From Pseudomonas putida (GTDB lineage: Bacteria > Pseudomonadota > Gammaproteobacteria > Pseudomonadales > Pseudomonadaceae): 64,000 bases of DNA. The translations under genes were made by a program, and so were the position numbers. Below are positions 1-8,551 of the stretch, piece by piece; the first letter of the stretch is position 1, and each line of letters begins with the position of its first letter. The notes below the pieces were generated by a model. The model made no database searches. It worked only from the letters and a program-made list of their open reading frames with translations, and was not told the DNA's origin. The DNA lies in NCBI RefSeq assembly GCF_028682455.1, contig NZ_JANHLD010000004.1, forward strand, positions 372,001 through 436,000. Reading direction: 5' to 3'.

Positions 1-1
1 G

Positions 2-508
2 CGGCACATCAAGTTGATCGTGGTCGGGGACGGGCCGCAGCGCAGCGCCCTTGAGCAGCAACTGCCCGACGCCGTGTTCTGCGGTGCCCAGCGCGGCGAA
101 GCCCTGGCCGAACACTACGCCTCGGGCGATATCTTCCTGTTTCCGAGCCTCACCGAGACCTTCGGCAATGTGGTGCTCGAAGCCCTGGCCTCGGGCCTGG
201 GCGTGGTCGCCTACGATCAGGCCGCCGCTGCCCAGCACATCCGCCACGGCCACAGCGGAGCGCTGGCCATGCCCGGCGATACAGAGGCCTTTATCGATGC
301 CTGCAGCTGGCTGCTGGAAGACTCGGAAACCTTGCGCCGGGTACGCCTGAATGCTCGTCAACACGCCAGCCGCCAAGGCTGGCCGGCGATTGTCGAGCAG
401 TTCGAAAGCCACTTGAGCGCCGCCTGCCGCCAAGGCCAGGGCACACTCGCGTCCCAGCCGGCAGCGGCACTGGCGATCAAACCAGGGTCGTCAACGCCTC
501 GCGGCTGA
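2..508 (+). CDS. Glycosyltransferase, GT4-type, C-terminal part (5' end outside window)
   Basis: This is the C-terminal 168 residues of a GT-B fold glycosyltransferase; the reading frame is open to the left edge (RHIKLIVVGDGPQ), so the start lies outside. The visible part is the nucleotide-sugar binding half. It has the VVGDGPQR strand-loop, the segment FLFPSLTETFGNVVLEALAS with the E-x7-E pair typical of retaining GT4 enzymes, and a GxxGxLAMPGD loop that normally contacts the donor nucleotide. Such enzymes add mannose or similar sugars to a lipid or glycan at the cytoplasmic membrane. The acceptor cannot be read from this fragment. Its last 32 bases overlap the 3' end of the convergent oxidoreductase gene. 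The family is secure, the substrate unknown. Confidence 0.85.
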   Translation, partial: RHIKLIVVGDGPQRSALEQQLPDAVFCGAQRGEALAEHYASGDIFLFPSLTETFGNVVLEALASGLGVVAYDQAAAAQHIRHGHSGALAMPGDTEAFIDACSWLLEDSETLRRVRLNARQHASRQGWPAIVEQFESHLSAACRQGQGTLASQPAAALAIKPGSSTPRG

Positions 509-1580
509 ACGGCAGGATGTCCTGTTCACGACCATCGCGAACCTTGGCGGCCCAGTCTGGGTCCACCAGCAATGCACGGCCCACCGCCACCAGATCGAAC
601 TCATCGTTGTCCAGGCGGGTCAGCAGGTTCTCAAGGCTGGCCGGCTGCGCGACCTTGTCCGTGGCCACCATGAACTGCAGGAACTCGCCATCCAGGCCCA
701 CGCTGCCGACGGTGATGGTCGGCTTGCCGGTGAGCTGGCGGGTCCAGCCGGCCAGGTTCAGGTCGGAACCTTCGAACTCCGGCTCCCAGAAGCGACGGGT
801 GGAGCAGTGGAAGATATCCACACCGGCCTCGGCCAGCGGCTGCAGGAACGCCCCCAGTGCCTCGGCGCTTTCGACCAGGCGCGCGGTGTAGTCCTGCTGC
901 TTCCACTGCGAGAACCGGAAGATGATCGGGAAGTCCGGCCCCACGGCGGCGCGCACGGCCTGGATCAGCTCGATGGCAAAACGCGAGCGGCCGGCCAGGT
1001 CGCCACCATATTCATCGCTGCGCTGGTTGCTGGCCGCCCAGAAGAACTGGTCGATCAGGTAGCCATGGGCGCCATGAATCTCGACACCGTCCATGCCAAT
1101 GGCCTGGGCGTCGCGGGCGGCCTGGGCGAAGGCCTCGATGACCTCGCGAATGTCATCCTGGCTCATGCCGTGGACCACAACCTGGCCGTCCTTGATCTTC
1201 TCGCTTGGGCCGTGACCCGGCACGCTGGCGTCCGGCTCGACGCCCAGGCGCCGCACACTGCCTACATGCCAGAGTTGCGGAACGATGCGCCCGCCTTCGG
1301 CGTGTACCGCCTCCACAACCTTTTTCCAGCCGGCCAGGGCATCGTCACCGTAGAAGCGCGGCACGTTCGGGTAACCGTTGGCGGCCTTGTGGCCGACCGT
1401 GGTGCCTTCGGTGATGATCAGGCCGACGCCTGCAGCGGCACGGCGGCGGTAATACTCGACCACCTGGGCATGGGGTACGCCGCCAGGGCAGAAGGTGCGC
1501 GTCATCGGTGCCATGACCACACGGCTTGGCAGCTCAAGGGAGCCCAATTGGACAGGGGTGAACAGTGCGGTGGCGGACAT
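477..1580 (-). CDS. NADH:flavin oxidoreductase, Old Yellow Enzyme family
   Basis: A 367-residue FMN-dependent ene-reductase of usual length. The TIM-barrel landmarks are in order: PSRVVMAPMTR near residues 19-28, the PQLWHVG strand near 101-107, HGAHGYLIDQFF at 169-180, RSDEYGG, and a C-terminal VGRALLVDPDW phosphate-binding segment. H169 and H172 occupy the pair that binds the carbonyl of the substrate, and Y174 is the expected proton donor. Enzymes of this group reduce activated C=C bonds (N-ethylmaleimide, oxophytodienoate-like compounds) or nitro compounds using NAD(P)H. The physiological substrate is not evident. It is monocistronic; its 3' end overlaps the glycosyltransferase end by 32 bp in a tail-to-tail arrangement. 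Confidence 0.9.
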   Translation of the reverse strand: MSATALFTPVQLGSLELPSRVVMAPMTRTFCPGGVPHAQVVEYYRRRAAAGVGLIITEGTTVGHKAANGYPNVPRFYGDDALAGWKKVVEAVHAEGGRIVPQLWHVGSVRRLGVEPDASVPGHGPSEKIKDGQVVVHGMSQDDIREVIEAFAQAARDAQAIGMDGVEIHGAHGYLIDQFFWAASNQRSDEYGGDLAGRSRFAIELIQAVRAAVGPDFPIIFRFSQWKQQDYTARLVESAEALGAFLQPLAEAGVDIFHCSTRRFWEPEFEGSDLNLAGWTRQLTGKPTITVGSVGLDGEFLQFMVATDKVAQPASLENLLTRLDNDEFDLVAVGRALLVDPDWAAKVRDGREQDILPFSREALTTLV

Positions 1581-1671
1581 GCGGCGCTCCAGCGGGGTAG
1601 GAATGCGCCTGAGGATAGGGGGAGTCGCGGGGGTGGCCCAGTACTATTGATGTGAGTGATTTAACGGCAAT

Positions 1672-1713
1672 CGCGGAGCAAGCCCGCTCCTACAGGAGCG
1701 GGCTTGCTCCGCG
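1672..1713. repeat. REP-type palindrome
   Basis: Two 20-base arms (CGCGGAGCAAGCCCGCTCCT at 1672-1691 and its exact complement at 1694-1713) around a 2-base centre. It is the same family as the other REP copies of this window. It lies just past the 3' end of the glutathione peroxidase gene and may also stop or stabilise that transcript. Confidence 0.85.
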
Positions 1714-1723
1714 ACAAGGCCAA

Positions 1724-2206
1724 TCAAGCCAATGCTCTCTCGATGGCCTGCACGACAGTCGCATCATCCGGCGCGGTGCGTGGCGAGAAGCGCGCCAATA
1801 CACGGCCATCCTTGCCCACCAGGAACTTCTCGAAGTTCCAGGTGATGTCGCCAGGGAACTCCGCCCCTTCGCCCGCCAGCAGACGGTACAGCGAATGCCG
1901 CTGCGGCCCGTTGACTTCAAGCTTGCTGCCCAGGGGGAAACTCACCCCGTAGTTGAGGCTGCAAAACTCGGCGATTTCGCTCTCGCTACCCGGTTCCTGC
2001 CCGGCAAACTGGTTGCATGGCAGGCCCAGGACGCTGAAGCCTTGTCCTTTGTATTGCTGATAAAGGTTTTCCAGTGCTGCGTATTGCGGGGTCAGGCCAC
2101 ACTTGGAGGCGACATTGACCACCAGCACTACCTGGCCCTTGAATGGCGCAAGCGGTAACTCCTGGCCATTGAGCGCCTGTAACTTCAGGTCGTGAAATGC
2201 ACTCAT
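1724..2206 (-). CDS. Glutathione peroxidase / thioredoxin-dependent hydroperoxide reductase
   Basis: A 160-residue enzyme that reduces hydrogen peroxide and organic hydroperoxides; bacterial members use cysteine rather than selenocysteine and usually take electrons from thioredoxin. The catalytic C36 sits in VASKCGLTPQY. The other tetrad members are present: Gln in LPCNQFAGQEPG and Trp-Asn in ITWNFEKFLV. The start at 2206 (MSAFHDLKL) is chosen over an upstream in-frame ATG because an AAGGGGAG ribosome site lies directly before it and the family begins here. There is no signal peptide, so it is cytoplasmic. It follows slyD on the same strand, separated by a strong terminator, so it is probably transcribed alone. 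Confidence 0.92.
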   Translation of the reverse strand: MSAFHDLKLQALNGQELPLAPFKGQVVLVVNVASKCGLTPQYAALENLYQQYKGQGFSVLGLPCNQFAGQEPGSESEIAEFCSLNYGVSFPLGSKLEVNGPQRHSLYRLLAGEGAEFPGDITWNFEKFLVGKDGRVLARFSPRTAPDDATVVQAIERALA

Positions 2207-2269
2207 GACGTACTCCCCTTTCCAGATCCCGGTTGCCGCTGCGGGCTGCAATCAATATCACCAGCCCAT

Positions 2270-2330
2270 TAAAAAAGCGCCCTGCCAAGCCGTCGTCCCC
2301 TGGTGGAGTGCGACGGACTTGCCCGGGCGC
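2270..2330 (-). terminator. Intrinsic terminator downstream of slyD
   Basis: Read on the minus strand, a long imperfect hairpin (arms about 2311-2330 and 2277-2295, sharing GGGC, CAAG and CCGTCG blocks) is followed at once by six T residues (2271-2276). It lies between the slyD stop and the glutathione peroxidase start. Confidence 0.75.
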
Positions 2331-2361
2331 CTTCGCGACTCTCTGAGCTTAGCGCAGAAAA

Positions 2362-2847
2362 TCAGTGGTGATGGCCACCTTCGCCATGAACGTGGCCATG
2401 GGCTACTTCTTCTTCACTGGCGTCACGGATGTTGACGACCTTGACCTTGAAGTTCAGGCGTTGGCCAGCCAGTGGGTGGTTGCCATCGACGGTCACATCG
2501 TCGCCGTCCAGATCACGGATGGTCACGATCTGCATCTGGCCATCGGGAGCGGAAGCGTGGAACTGCATGCCCACTTCCAGTTGGTCGACACCTTCGAACA
2601 TGCTGCGGTTCAGAGTGCTGACCAGCTCGGCCAGGTATTCGCCGTAGGCGTCTTCCGGCTCGATGGCAACTTCCAGTTCGTCACCGGCGGTTTTGCCTTC
2701 CAGGGCTTTTTCCAGGCCCGGGATGATGTTGCCTGCGCCATGCAGGTAGACCAGCGGAGCGCCGCCGGCGGAGCTGTCGATGACCTCACCAGCGTCGTTG
2801 GTCAGGGTGTAGTCGATGGAGACAGCCTTGTTGGCGGCGATCAGCAT
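2362..2847 (-). CDS. slyD: FKBP-type peptidyl-prolyl cis-trans isomerase SlyD
   Basis: A 161-residue cytoplasmic folding helper. The N-terminal FKBP domain (MLIAANKAVSIDYTLTNDAG) is interrupted by the IF chaperone insert (about residues 70-120), and the protein ends in a histidine-rich tail (GHVHGEGGHHH) that binds nickel and other metals. SlyD isomerises prolyl bonds and supplies nickel to metalloenzymes such as hydrogenases in E. coli. The tail is shorter than in E. coli SlyD, as is common in pseudomonads. The start at 2847 matches the family N-terminus; an upstream in-frame extension has no family similarity. It is monocistronic with its own terminator. Confidence 0.93.
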   Translation of the reverse strand: MLIAANKAVSIDYTLTNDAGEVIDSSAGGAPLVYLHGAGNIIPGLEKALEGKTAGDELEVAIEPEDAYGEYLAELVSTLNRSMFEGVDQLEVGMQFHASAPDGQMQIVTIRDLDGDDVTVDGNHPLAGQRLNFKVKVVNIRDASEEEVAHGHVHGEGGHHH

Positions 2848-3021
2848 GGGGCGAGACCTTTTGCATAAGAATGTAGAGCGAACAAGTGTAACCAACGCAT
2901 CGCTCGAAAGCGAACGCAACCCGGACAAACGGACCCTAGCACAAGGCGGGTGCGCTCAGGGTGCCGATAGCGATACCCTTGGCAATTGATTCTTTTGCAC
3001 AGCTCACCTCGAGAAGCTCGC

Positions 3022-5118
3022 ATGCAGACATTTTTCATCGCGCCGACCGATTTTGGCGTCGGCCTGACCTCTATCAGCCTGGGCCTGGTTCGCACCCTTG
3101 AACGCGCCGGGCTGAAAGTCGGCTTTTTCAAGCCCATTGCCCAGCCGCACCCCGGCGACACTGGCCCCGAGCGCTCCACCGAACTGGTGGCCCGCACCCA
3201 CGGCCTCAAGCCTCCCAAGCCGCTGAGCCTGGCCCATGTCGAGCGCATGCTCGGCGATGGCCAGCTCGATGAGCTGCTCGAAGAAATCATCACCCTGTAC
3301 CAGCAGGCTTGCGAGGGCAAGGACGTGGTGGTCGTCGAGGGCATGGTCCCGACCCGTCACGCCAGCTACGCCGCACGGGTCAACCTGCACCTGGCCAAGA
3401 GCCTGGACGCCGAGGTGATCCTGGTGTCGGCGCCGGAAAACGAAGTGCTCACCGAGCTGTCTGGCCGGGTGGAGTTGCAGGCGCAATTGTTTGGCGGGCC
3501 CAAAGACCCGAAAGTGCTCGGCGTGATCCTCAACAAGGTCCGCACCGACGAGAGCATGGATGTGTTCGCCGAACGCCTGAAGGAGCACTCGCCGCTGCTG
3601 CGCGGTGGCGATTTCCGCCTGCTCGGCTGCATTCCCTACCAGGCCGACCTCAACGCCCCGCGCACCCGCGATGTGGCTGAACTGCTCGGCGCCCAGGTGC
3701 TCAACGCCGGCGACTACGAGCAACGGCGGATGAACAAGATCATCATCTGCGCCCGCACCGTGGCCAACACGGTGCCGCTGCTCAAGCCCGGCACCCTGGT
3801 GGTAACCCCGGGCGATCGTGACGACATCATCCTGGCCGTGAGCCTGGCCGCCATCAACGGCGTGCCCCTGGCCGGGCTGCTGCTGACCAGCGACAGCAAG
3901 CCCGACCCGCGCATCCTCGAACTGTGCCAGGGCGCGTTGCTGGCCGGCCTGCCGGTTCTCTCGGTAAGCACCGGCTCCTACGACACCGCCAACCAGCTCA
4001 ACCAGCTCAACAAGGAAATCCCGGTGGATGACCGCGAACGGGCGGAAATCATCACCGACTTCGTTGCCAGCTACCTGGACGCCGACTGGCTGCACCAGCG
4101 TTGCGGTACCCCGCGCGAGTTGCGCCTGTCGCCCGCCGTGTTCCGCTACCAGTTGATCCAGCGCGCCCAGCAGGCCAACAAACGCATCGTGTTGCCCGAA
4201 GGCGCAGAGCCCATGACCGTGCAGGCCGCCGCCATCTGCCAGGCCCGCGGCATCGCTCGCTGCGTGCTGCTGGCCAAGCCCGACGACGTCCAGGCCGTGG
4301 CCCGGGCCCAGGGCATCACACTGCCCGAAGGCCTGGAGATCCTCGACCCCGACCTGATCCGCGCGCGCTACGTGGAGCCCATGGTCAACCTGCGCAAGAG
4401 CAAGAGCCTGAACGCACCGATGGCCGAACAGCAACTGGAAGACCCAGTGGTGATCGGCACCATGATGCTGGCTCTGGATGAAGTCGACGGCCTGGTGTCC
4501 GGCCTGGTCCACTCCACCGCCAACACCATCCGCCCGGCCCTGCAACTGATCAAGACCGCACCGGGCTGCAGCCTGGTGTCGTCGGTGTTCTTCATGCTGT
4601 TCCCCGAGCAGGTGCTGGTGTACGGCGACTGCGTGATGAACCCGCACCCCAGCGCCAGCGAACTGGCAGAAATCGCCCTGCAGAGCGCCGATTCGGCCGA
4701 AGCCTTCGGCATTGCCCCACGGGTGGCGATGATCAGCTATTCCAGTGGCGATTCGGCCAGCGGCGACGAGGTTGAAAAGGTGCGAGAAGCCACCCTGCTC
4801 GCCCAGGAAACCCAGCGCAGCCTGCAAATCGACGGCCCGTTGCAATACGACACGGCCGCCAACCTGGAGATTGCCCGGCAACTGGCACCCAACAGCCAGG
4901 TCGCCGGCCGCGCGACGGTGTTCGTGTTCCCCGACCTCAACACCGGCAACACCACCCACAAGGCGGTCCAGCGCAGCGCCGACTGCGTGAGCCTGGGGCC
5001 GATGCTGCAAGGCCTGCGCAAGCCGGTCAACGACCTGCCGCGCGGCGCCCAGGTCGACGACATCGTCTATACCATTGCCCTGACCGCGATTCAGGCCAAC
5101 CGCTCACTGGATAGCTGA
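3022..5118 (+). CDS. pta: Phosphate acetyltransferase (long, three-domain form)
   Basis: Interconverts acetyl-CoA and acetyl phosphate. At 698 residues this is the long form: an N-terminal P-loop/dethiobiotin-synthase-like domain (QTFFIAPTDFGVGLTSIS), a middle DRTGG domain, and a C-terminal catalytic PTA_PTB domain from about residue 370 (ANKRIVLPEGAEPM, then SGLVHSTANTIRPALQ and VFPDLNTGNTTHKAVQ). The start at 3022 begins at the conserved MQTFFIAPTD; an ATG 36 bases upstream lacks support. No acetate kinase gene is adjacent. The next gene, an acyltransferase, follows after 2 bases, so the two are probably one operon. The N-terminal domains usually carry allosteric control by NADH or pyruvate. 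Confidence 0.96.
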   Translation: MQTFFIAPTDFGVGLTSISLGLVRTLERAGLKVGFFKPIAQPHPGDTGPERSTELVARTHGLKPPKPLSLAHVERMLGDGQLDELLEEIITLYQQACEGKDVVVVEGMVPTRHASYAARVNLHLAKSLDAEVILVSAPENEVLTELSGRVELQAQLFGGPKDPKVLGVILNKVRTDESMDVFAERLKEHSPLLRGGDFRLLGCIPYQADLNAPRTRDVAELLGAQVLNAGDYEQRRMNKIIICARTVANTVPLLKPGTLVVTPGDRDDIILAVSLAAINGVPLAGLLLTSDSKPDPRILELCQGALLAGLPVLSVSTGSYDTANQLNQLNKEIPVDDRERAEIITDFVASYLDADWLHQRCGTPRELRLSPAVFRYQLIQRAQQANKRIVLPEGAEPMTVQAAAICQARGIARCVLLAKPDDVQAVARAQGITLPEGLEILDPDLIRARYVEPMVNLRKSKSLNAPMAEQQLEDPVVIGTMMLALDEVDGLVSGLVHSTANTIRPALQLIKTAPGCSLVSSVFFMLFPEQVLVYGDCVMNPHPSASELAEIALQSADSAEAFGIAPRVAMISYSSGDSASGDEVEKVREATLLAQETQRSLQIDGPLQYDTAANLEIARQLAPNSQVAGRATVFVFPDLNTGNTTHKAVQRSADCVSLGPMLQGLRKPVNDLPRGAQVDDIVYTIALTAIQANRSLDS

Positions 5119-5120
5119 AC

Positions 5121-6023
5121 ATGCTCGGATTTCTACCCGCGCCACTGCGCGGGGTCATCGCCTCGCTGCTGCTGGCGCTCAACACCATCGTCTGCTGCAC
5201 CCCGTTGTTCGTCGTCAGCCTGTTCAAGCTGTGCCTGCCGTTTGCAGCAGCGCAGCGCGTCACCGACGAGCTGATGCGTCATATCCATGAGGCCTGGATC
5301 AGCAACAACAATGCCTGGATCAACCTGCTGGGCAAGGCCCGCTGGCAGGTCGAAGGGCTGGCTGGACTGGATTACCAGCACAGCTACCTGGTGACCAGCA
5401 ATCACCAGAGCTGGGTCGATATCCTGGTGCTGCAGTACGTGCTCAACCGGCGTATCCGCCCGCTGAAGTTCTTCCTCAAGCAGGTGCTGATCTGGGTACC
5501 GGTGATCGGCCTGGCCTGGTGGGCCCTGGGCTTTCCGTTCATGAAGCGCTACTCCAAGGCATACCTGGCCAAGCACCCGGAAAAGGCCGGCAAAGACCTG
5601 CAAACCACCCGTCGCACCTGCGCCAAGTTCCGCGGCAAACCCACGGCCATCTTCAACTTCGCCGAAGGCACCCGCTTCACCCCCGCCAAGCATCGCCAGC
5701 AGCAATCACCGTACCAGCACCTGCTCAAGCCCAAGGCGGGCGGCATCGCTTTTGTGCTCGATGCCATGGGCGAGCAGTTGCAGTCGATCATCAACGTCAC
5801 GCTCCATTACCCGGCTGGCGCACCAGGGTTCTGGGACCTGCTGCGCGGTCGGGTGAAGCACATCGTGGTGCACCTGGAAGAGGTAGCGGTTCCGGCCGAA
5901 TTCCTGGGCAGGAACTACGACCAGGATGAAGCCTACCGCCTGGCATTCCAGCAGTGGATCAACCAGCTGTGGCAGGACAAGGACGCCCTGCTCGAGCGCT
6001 TGAAACACGACACGCGCGCCTGA
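5121..6023 (+). CDS. PlsC-like lysophospholipid acyltransferase (YihG-type)
   Basis: A 300-residue membrane-bound acyltransferase. It has the HX4D catalytic motif in SNHQSWVDILVLQ near residues 92-104 and the acceptor-binding EGTR motif in FAEGTRFTPAKH. A hydrophobic N-terminal segment (GVIASLLLALNTIVCCTPLF) and a second one around VLIWVPVIGLAWWALGF anchor it in the inner membrane. The likely reaction is transfer of an acyl chain from acyl-ACP or acyl-CoA to a lysophosphatidic acid-type acceptor; the length and EGTRF signature resemble the YihG/YihG-like branch rather than housekeeping PlsC. It starts 2 bases after the pta stop. Confidence 0.88.
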   Translation: MLGFLPAPLRGVIASLLLALNTIVCCTPLFVVSLFKLCLPFAAAQRVTDELMRHIHEAWISNNNAWINLLGKARWQVEGLAGLDYQHSYLVTSNHQSWVDILVLQYVLNRRIRPLKFFLKQVLIWVPVIGLAWWALGFPFMKRYSKAYLAKHPEKAGKDLQTTRRTCAKFRGKPTAIFNFAEGTRFTPAKHRQQQSPYQHLLKPKAGGIAFVLDAMGEQLQSIINVTLHYPAGAPGFWDLLRGRVKHIVVHLEEVAVPAEFLGRNYDQDEAYRLAFQQWINQLWQDKDALLERLKHDTRA

Positions 6024-6189
6024 TACGCGTCGGCCCTCGCCCAGGCGGGAATTTTCTTCCTCCTGGGCTTGAGGCAGATCAACAGAAAATCGCCCCGCCG
6101 CCCCCGAATCCTTGCCGAGCATCTATGCTCTCCCCCACGCTATTTCGCACCTTCAGTTTCTCAATAGCCATCACACGGAATGTAAGCCT

Positions 6190-6768
6190 ATGAAACCGCT
6201 GCGCACTTTTACCCATGCAATCGCCCTTGCTTCGCTGCTGACTGCAGCCAGTTTCTCGGTGCAGGCAGACGACATTCTCATCAACGGCGTCGCCAGTGAA
6301 AGCATTGTGGACACCAAGGTCCTGGCCGTGGACGTCGACAAGCGCCTGGTAACCGTCGCTGGCCCCAATGACTCCCAGGTGCCGATCCAGCTCAGCGAAA
6401 ACGCCAAGGACCTGCATAACCTCAAGGTGGGGGATCAGGTGAACATCAAGGTCAATCGCTCCGTGGCGACGGTGCTGGATACCAAAGTGGGCGGTGAGCC
6501 TGGCGTGAGCAAGGAAGCCGGGGTGATCCGCGCCACCAAGGACAACCCGAACCCGGGTGGCGAGGCATTCCGCCAGGTGAAGGTCACCTCGAAGATCACC
6601 AAGATCGACCTCAAGTCCCACGAAGTGACCCTGCTGCCGCCAGAGGGCCCGCAAAAGGTGGTGAAGGTCGAAGATCCGGAGCTGCAAGAGCGGATGAAAA
6701 ACCTCAAGGTCGGGCAGACGGTGGATATGGTGTTCACCGACTTGCTGAAGATCACCACCAAGCACTAA
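6190..6768 (+). CDS. Exported hypothetical protein with beta-rich repeats
   Basis: A 192-residue protein with a clear Sec signal peptide (MKPLRTFTHAIALASLLTAA, cleavage after SVQA near residue 26), so it is periplasmic. The mature part contains two copies of a similar unit in which a 'V..D...L.V.DV.K...TV' strand pair is followed by 'DLHNLKVGDQVNIKV' (about residues 75-95) and later 'RMKNLKVGQTVDMVF' (about 170-185). This looks like two small beta-barrel domains. The start at 6190 is the first codon of the signal peptide. I do not recognise a function. Confidence 0.75.
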   Translation: MKPLRTFTHAIALASLLTAASFSVQADDILINGVASESIVDTKVLAVDVDKRLVTVAGPNDSQVPIQLSENAKDLHNLKVGDQVNIKVNRSVATVLDTKVGGEPGVSKEAGVIRATKDNPNPGGEAFRQVKVTSKITKIDLKSHEVTLLPPEGPQKVVKVEDPELQERMKNLKVGQTVDMVFTDLLKITTKH

Positions 6769-6820
6769 AGGCCATTGCACCCACCGCTACCCCGCGATAG
6801 CAGCTCACCGGTACATTGCA

Positions 6821-6842
6821 TCGCGGGGCAAGCCCGTTCCTA
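6821..6842. repeat. REP-type element, single half
   Basis: TCGCGGGGCAAGCCCGTTCC plus TA, one arm of the REP palindrome, with a degenerate reverse half (CCCCGCGA at 6790-6797) upstream. It sits between the exported protein gene and the OmpA-type lipoprotein gene. Confidence 0.7.
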
Positions 6843-6862
6843 GCGCACAAGGTGGCAGGCAC

Positions 6863-6892
6863 AAAAAAGGGGAGCCCAGGCTCCCCTTTTTC
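6863..6892. terminator. Bidirectional intrinsic terminator
   Basis: A run of A, then GGGGAGCC (6869-6876), two bases, GGCTCCCC (6879-6886) and a run of T. It serves the convergent genes on both sides. Confidence 0.88.
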
Positions 6893-6904
6893 ATATCACG
6901 ACAC

Positions 6905-7600
6905 TTACTGGTACTGCTGACCCGGAATCGGCTTGAGGTTGACCTCTACCCGACGGTTCTGCGCACGACCGTTGGCGTCGGCGTTGCTGGCGATCGGCTG
7001 GTCCGGGCCCATGCCGCGAGCGGTTACCCGGCTGCCATCGACGCCCTGGGAAGTCAGGTAGGTCACCACCGACTGGGCACGACGCTGGGACAGGTCCATG
7101 TTGTGCTGGCGGCTGCCGGTGCTGTCGGTGTAGCCGACCACTTCAATGGTGTTCTGGTTGAACTGCTTGAAGGAGTTGGCCAGGTTGTTCAGCGGCGAAT
7201 AGAAACTTGGGGCGATGTTCGCCGAATCGGTGGCGAAGGTGATGTTGCCCGGCATGATCAGCTTGATCTGGTCGCCCTGGCGCTGAACTTCGACGCCGGT
7301 GTTGGCCATGCTCGCGCGCAGGGCGGCTTCCTGTTTGTCGGCGTAGTAGCCATAACCGGCGGCAGCGGCGCCTACGGCGGCCGCGCCGATCAGCGCACCC
7401 TTGCCACGGTTGTTATGGTCGATGGCCGCACCTGCAATGGCACCGGCCAGTGCGCCCAGGCCGCCGTACTTGGCGGTTTTGCTCATCCCGGTGGAACCTT
7501 GCTGCGCCTGACCCTGGCTGTCGTACGGGTTGGGGCTGGCACAACCGGTCATCAGGGCGGCAGCGGTAGCGACGATAATCAAACGACGCATGGTGAACAT
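6905..7600 (-). CDS. OmpA-family outer membrane lipoprotein (YiaD-like)
   Basis: A 231-residue lipoprotein. The signal peptide MFTMRRLIIVATAAALMTGC ends in a lipobox with Cys at residue 20. A glycine-zipper region follows (GALAGAIAGAAIDHNNRGKG and GALIGAAAVGAAAAGYGYYA, residues about 45-85), then a C-terminal OmpA domain with GYTDSTGSRQHNMDLSQRRA and the peptidoglycan-contact segment NRRVEV. Such proteins anchor the outer membrane to peptidoglycan. The start at 7600 is preceded by GGAG at good spacing; an internal Met three codons later is possible. It is monocistronic, head-on to the exported protein gene with a shared terminator. Confidence 0.92.
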   Translation of the reverse strand: MFTMRRLIIVATAAALMTGCASPNPYDSQGQAQQGSTGMSKTAKYGGLGALAGAIAGAAIDHNNRGKGALIGAAAVGAAAAGYGYYADKQEAALRASMANTGVEVQRQGDQIKLIMPGNITFATDSANIAPSFYSPLNNLANSFKQFNQNTIEVVGYTDSTGSRQHNMDLSQRRAQSVVTYLTSQGVDGSRVTARGMGPDQPIASNADANGRAQNRRVEVNLKPIPGQQYQ

Positions 7601-7696
7601 GGACAAGCTCCTACTGAAATTCGAAAGTGCAGCGGACCGGTTTACGGATCTGTGCCAGCCTTGGAGTGGCAAACAACAGAAAAATTCCCTGAAAAA

Positions 7697-8341
7697 TCAG
7701 GCCCGCACGAAAGGATTCTGGCGCATCTCGTCGCCCAGGCGGGTATCCGGACCATGGCCGGTCACCACCGTGGCGTCCTCATCGAGGCTGTACAAGCGCT
7801 GCTTGATCGAACGAACGATAGTCGCCTGGTCGCCACCCCACAAATCGGTACGGCCAATGCCTCGCTTGAACAGCGTGTCGCCGGCAATCAGCAACTTGGC
7901 ATCGGCGAACCAGAAACTCATCGAGCCCGGTGTATGCCCCGGCGTGTGCAAGGCCACGCCACAGCCGCAGGCCAGCTCCTCGTCATCGGCCAACCAGCGG
8001 TCTGGCGACGGCACCGGCGTGTACGGCACGCCGAACATCTGGCACTGCATTTCCAGGTTGTCCCAGAGGAACTGGTCTTCCTTGTGCAGGTGCAGGGTGG
8101 CACCGGTTTTTTCCTTGAGCAGCCCGGATGCCAGGAAGTGATCCAGGTGCGCATGGGTGTGGATGATGCTGACCAGCTTCAGGCCATGAGCCTCCAGGCG
8201 GGCAAGGATCTGTTCATGATTGCCACCCGGGTCGACAACGATGGCCTTTTTGCTGATCGGGTCGCCAATGATGGTGCAGTTGCACTGCAACGGGCCGACG
8301 GGGAAGGTTTCGCGGATGAGTCGAGGTTGTGCAGCGTGCAT
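7697..8341 (-). CDS. Metallo-beta-lactamase fold hydrolase (glyoxalase II-like, YcbL type)
   Basis: A 214-residue di-metal hydrolase. The zinc/iron site motif THAHLDH is present, followed by further ligands in HTPGHTPGSMSFWF, GDTLFKRGIGRTDLWGGD and the C-terminal VVTGHGPDT. The compact size without the extra C-terminal helical domain of GloB fits the YcbL/type II glyoxalase group, which hydrolyses thioesters such as S-lactoylglutathione; the true substrate is uncertain. The start at 8341 (MHAAQPRLIRETF) matches related proteins. It is divergent from dctP. Confidence 0.88.
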   Translation of the reverse strand: MHAAQPRLIRETFPVGPLQCNCTIIGDPISKKAIVVDPGGNHEQILARLEAHGLKLVSIIHTHAHLDHFLASGLLKEKTGATLHLHKEDQFLWDNLEMQCQMFGVPYTPVPSPDRWLADDEELACGCGVALHTPGHTPGSMSFWFADAKLLIAGDTLFKRGIGRTDLWGGDQATIVRSIKQRLYSLDEDATVVTGHGPDTRLGDEMRQNPFVRA

Positions 8342-8475
8342 GGGAAGTCCAGTGAAGTGAAGGTCATGCCTGAAACGATCCCCCTTCATAACCGCAATTT
8401 CGCGTTCTGACCAGCCCGGCCTGACGAAATCCGGCCTGCACGCGCCTTACAACGTCTCTCATTGATCTCGCACAA

Positions 8476-8506
8476 AGCAAGTCTGCAATTGCCGCCTAGA
8501 CTTGCT
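8476..8506. promoter_or_regulatory. Perfect inverted repeat upstream of dctP
   Basis: AGCAAGTCT (8476-8484) and its exact complement AGACTTGCT (8498-8506) with a 13-base spacer, 46 bases before the dctP start. It could be an operator or a leader hairpin. No regulator is identified. Confidence 0.5.
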
Positions 8507-8551
8507 GGGTTAACAAGGAACAGCACGACAACAACAAGAGGAAGTACCTGG

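Noticed and set aside
3004..5010. A 668-codon open frame antisense to pta
   Set aside because: The pta protein is complete and conserved on the other strand.
8400..8551. Sigma-54 promoter before dctP
   Set aside because: A GCAC...TGCA pattern exists but the spacing between the GG and GC elements is wrong.
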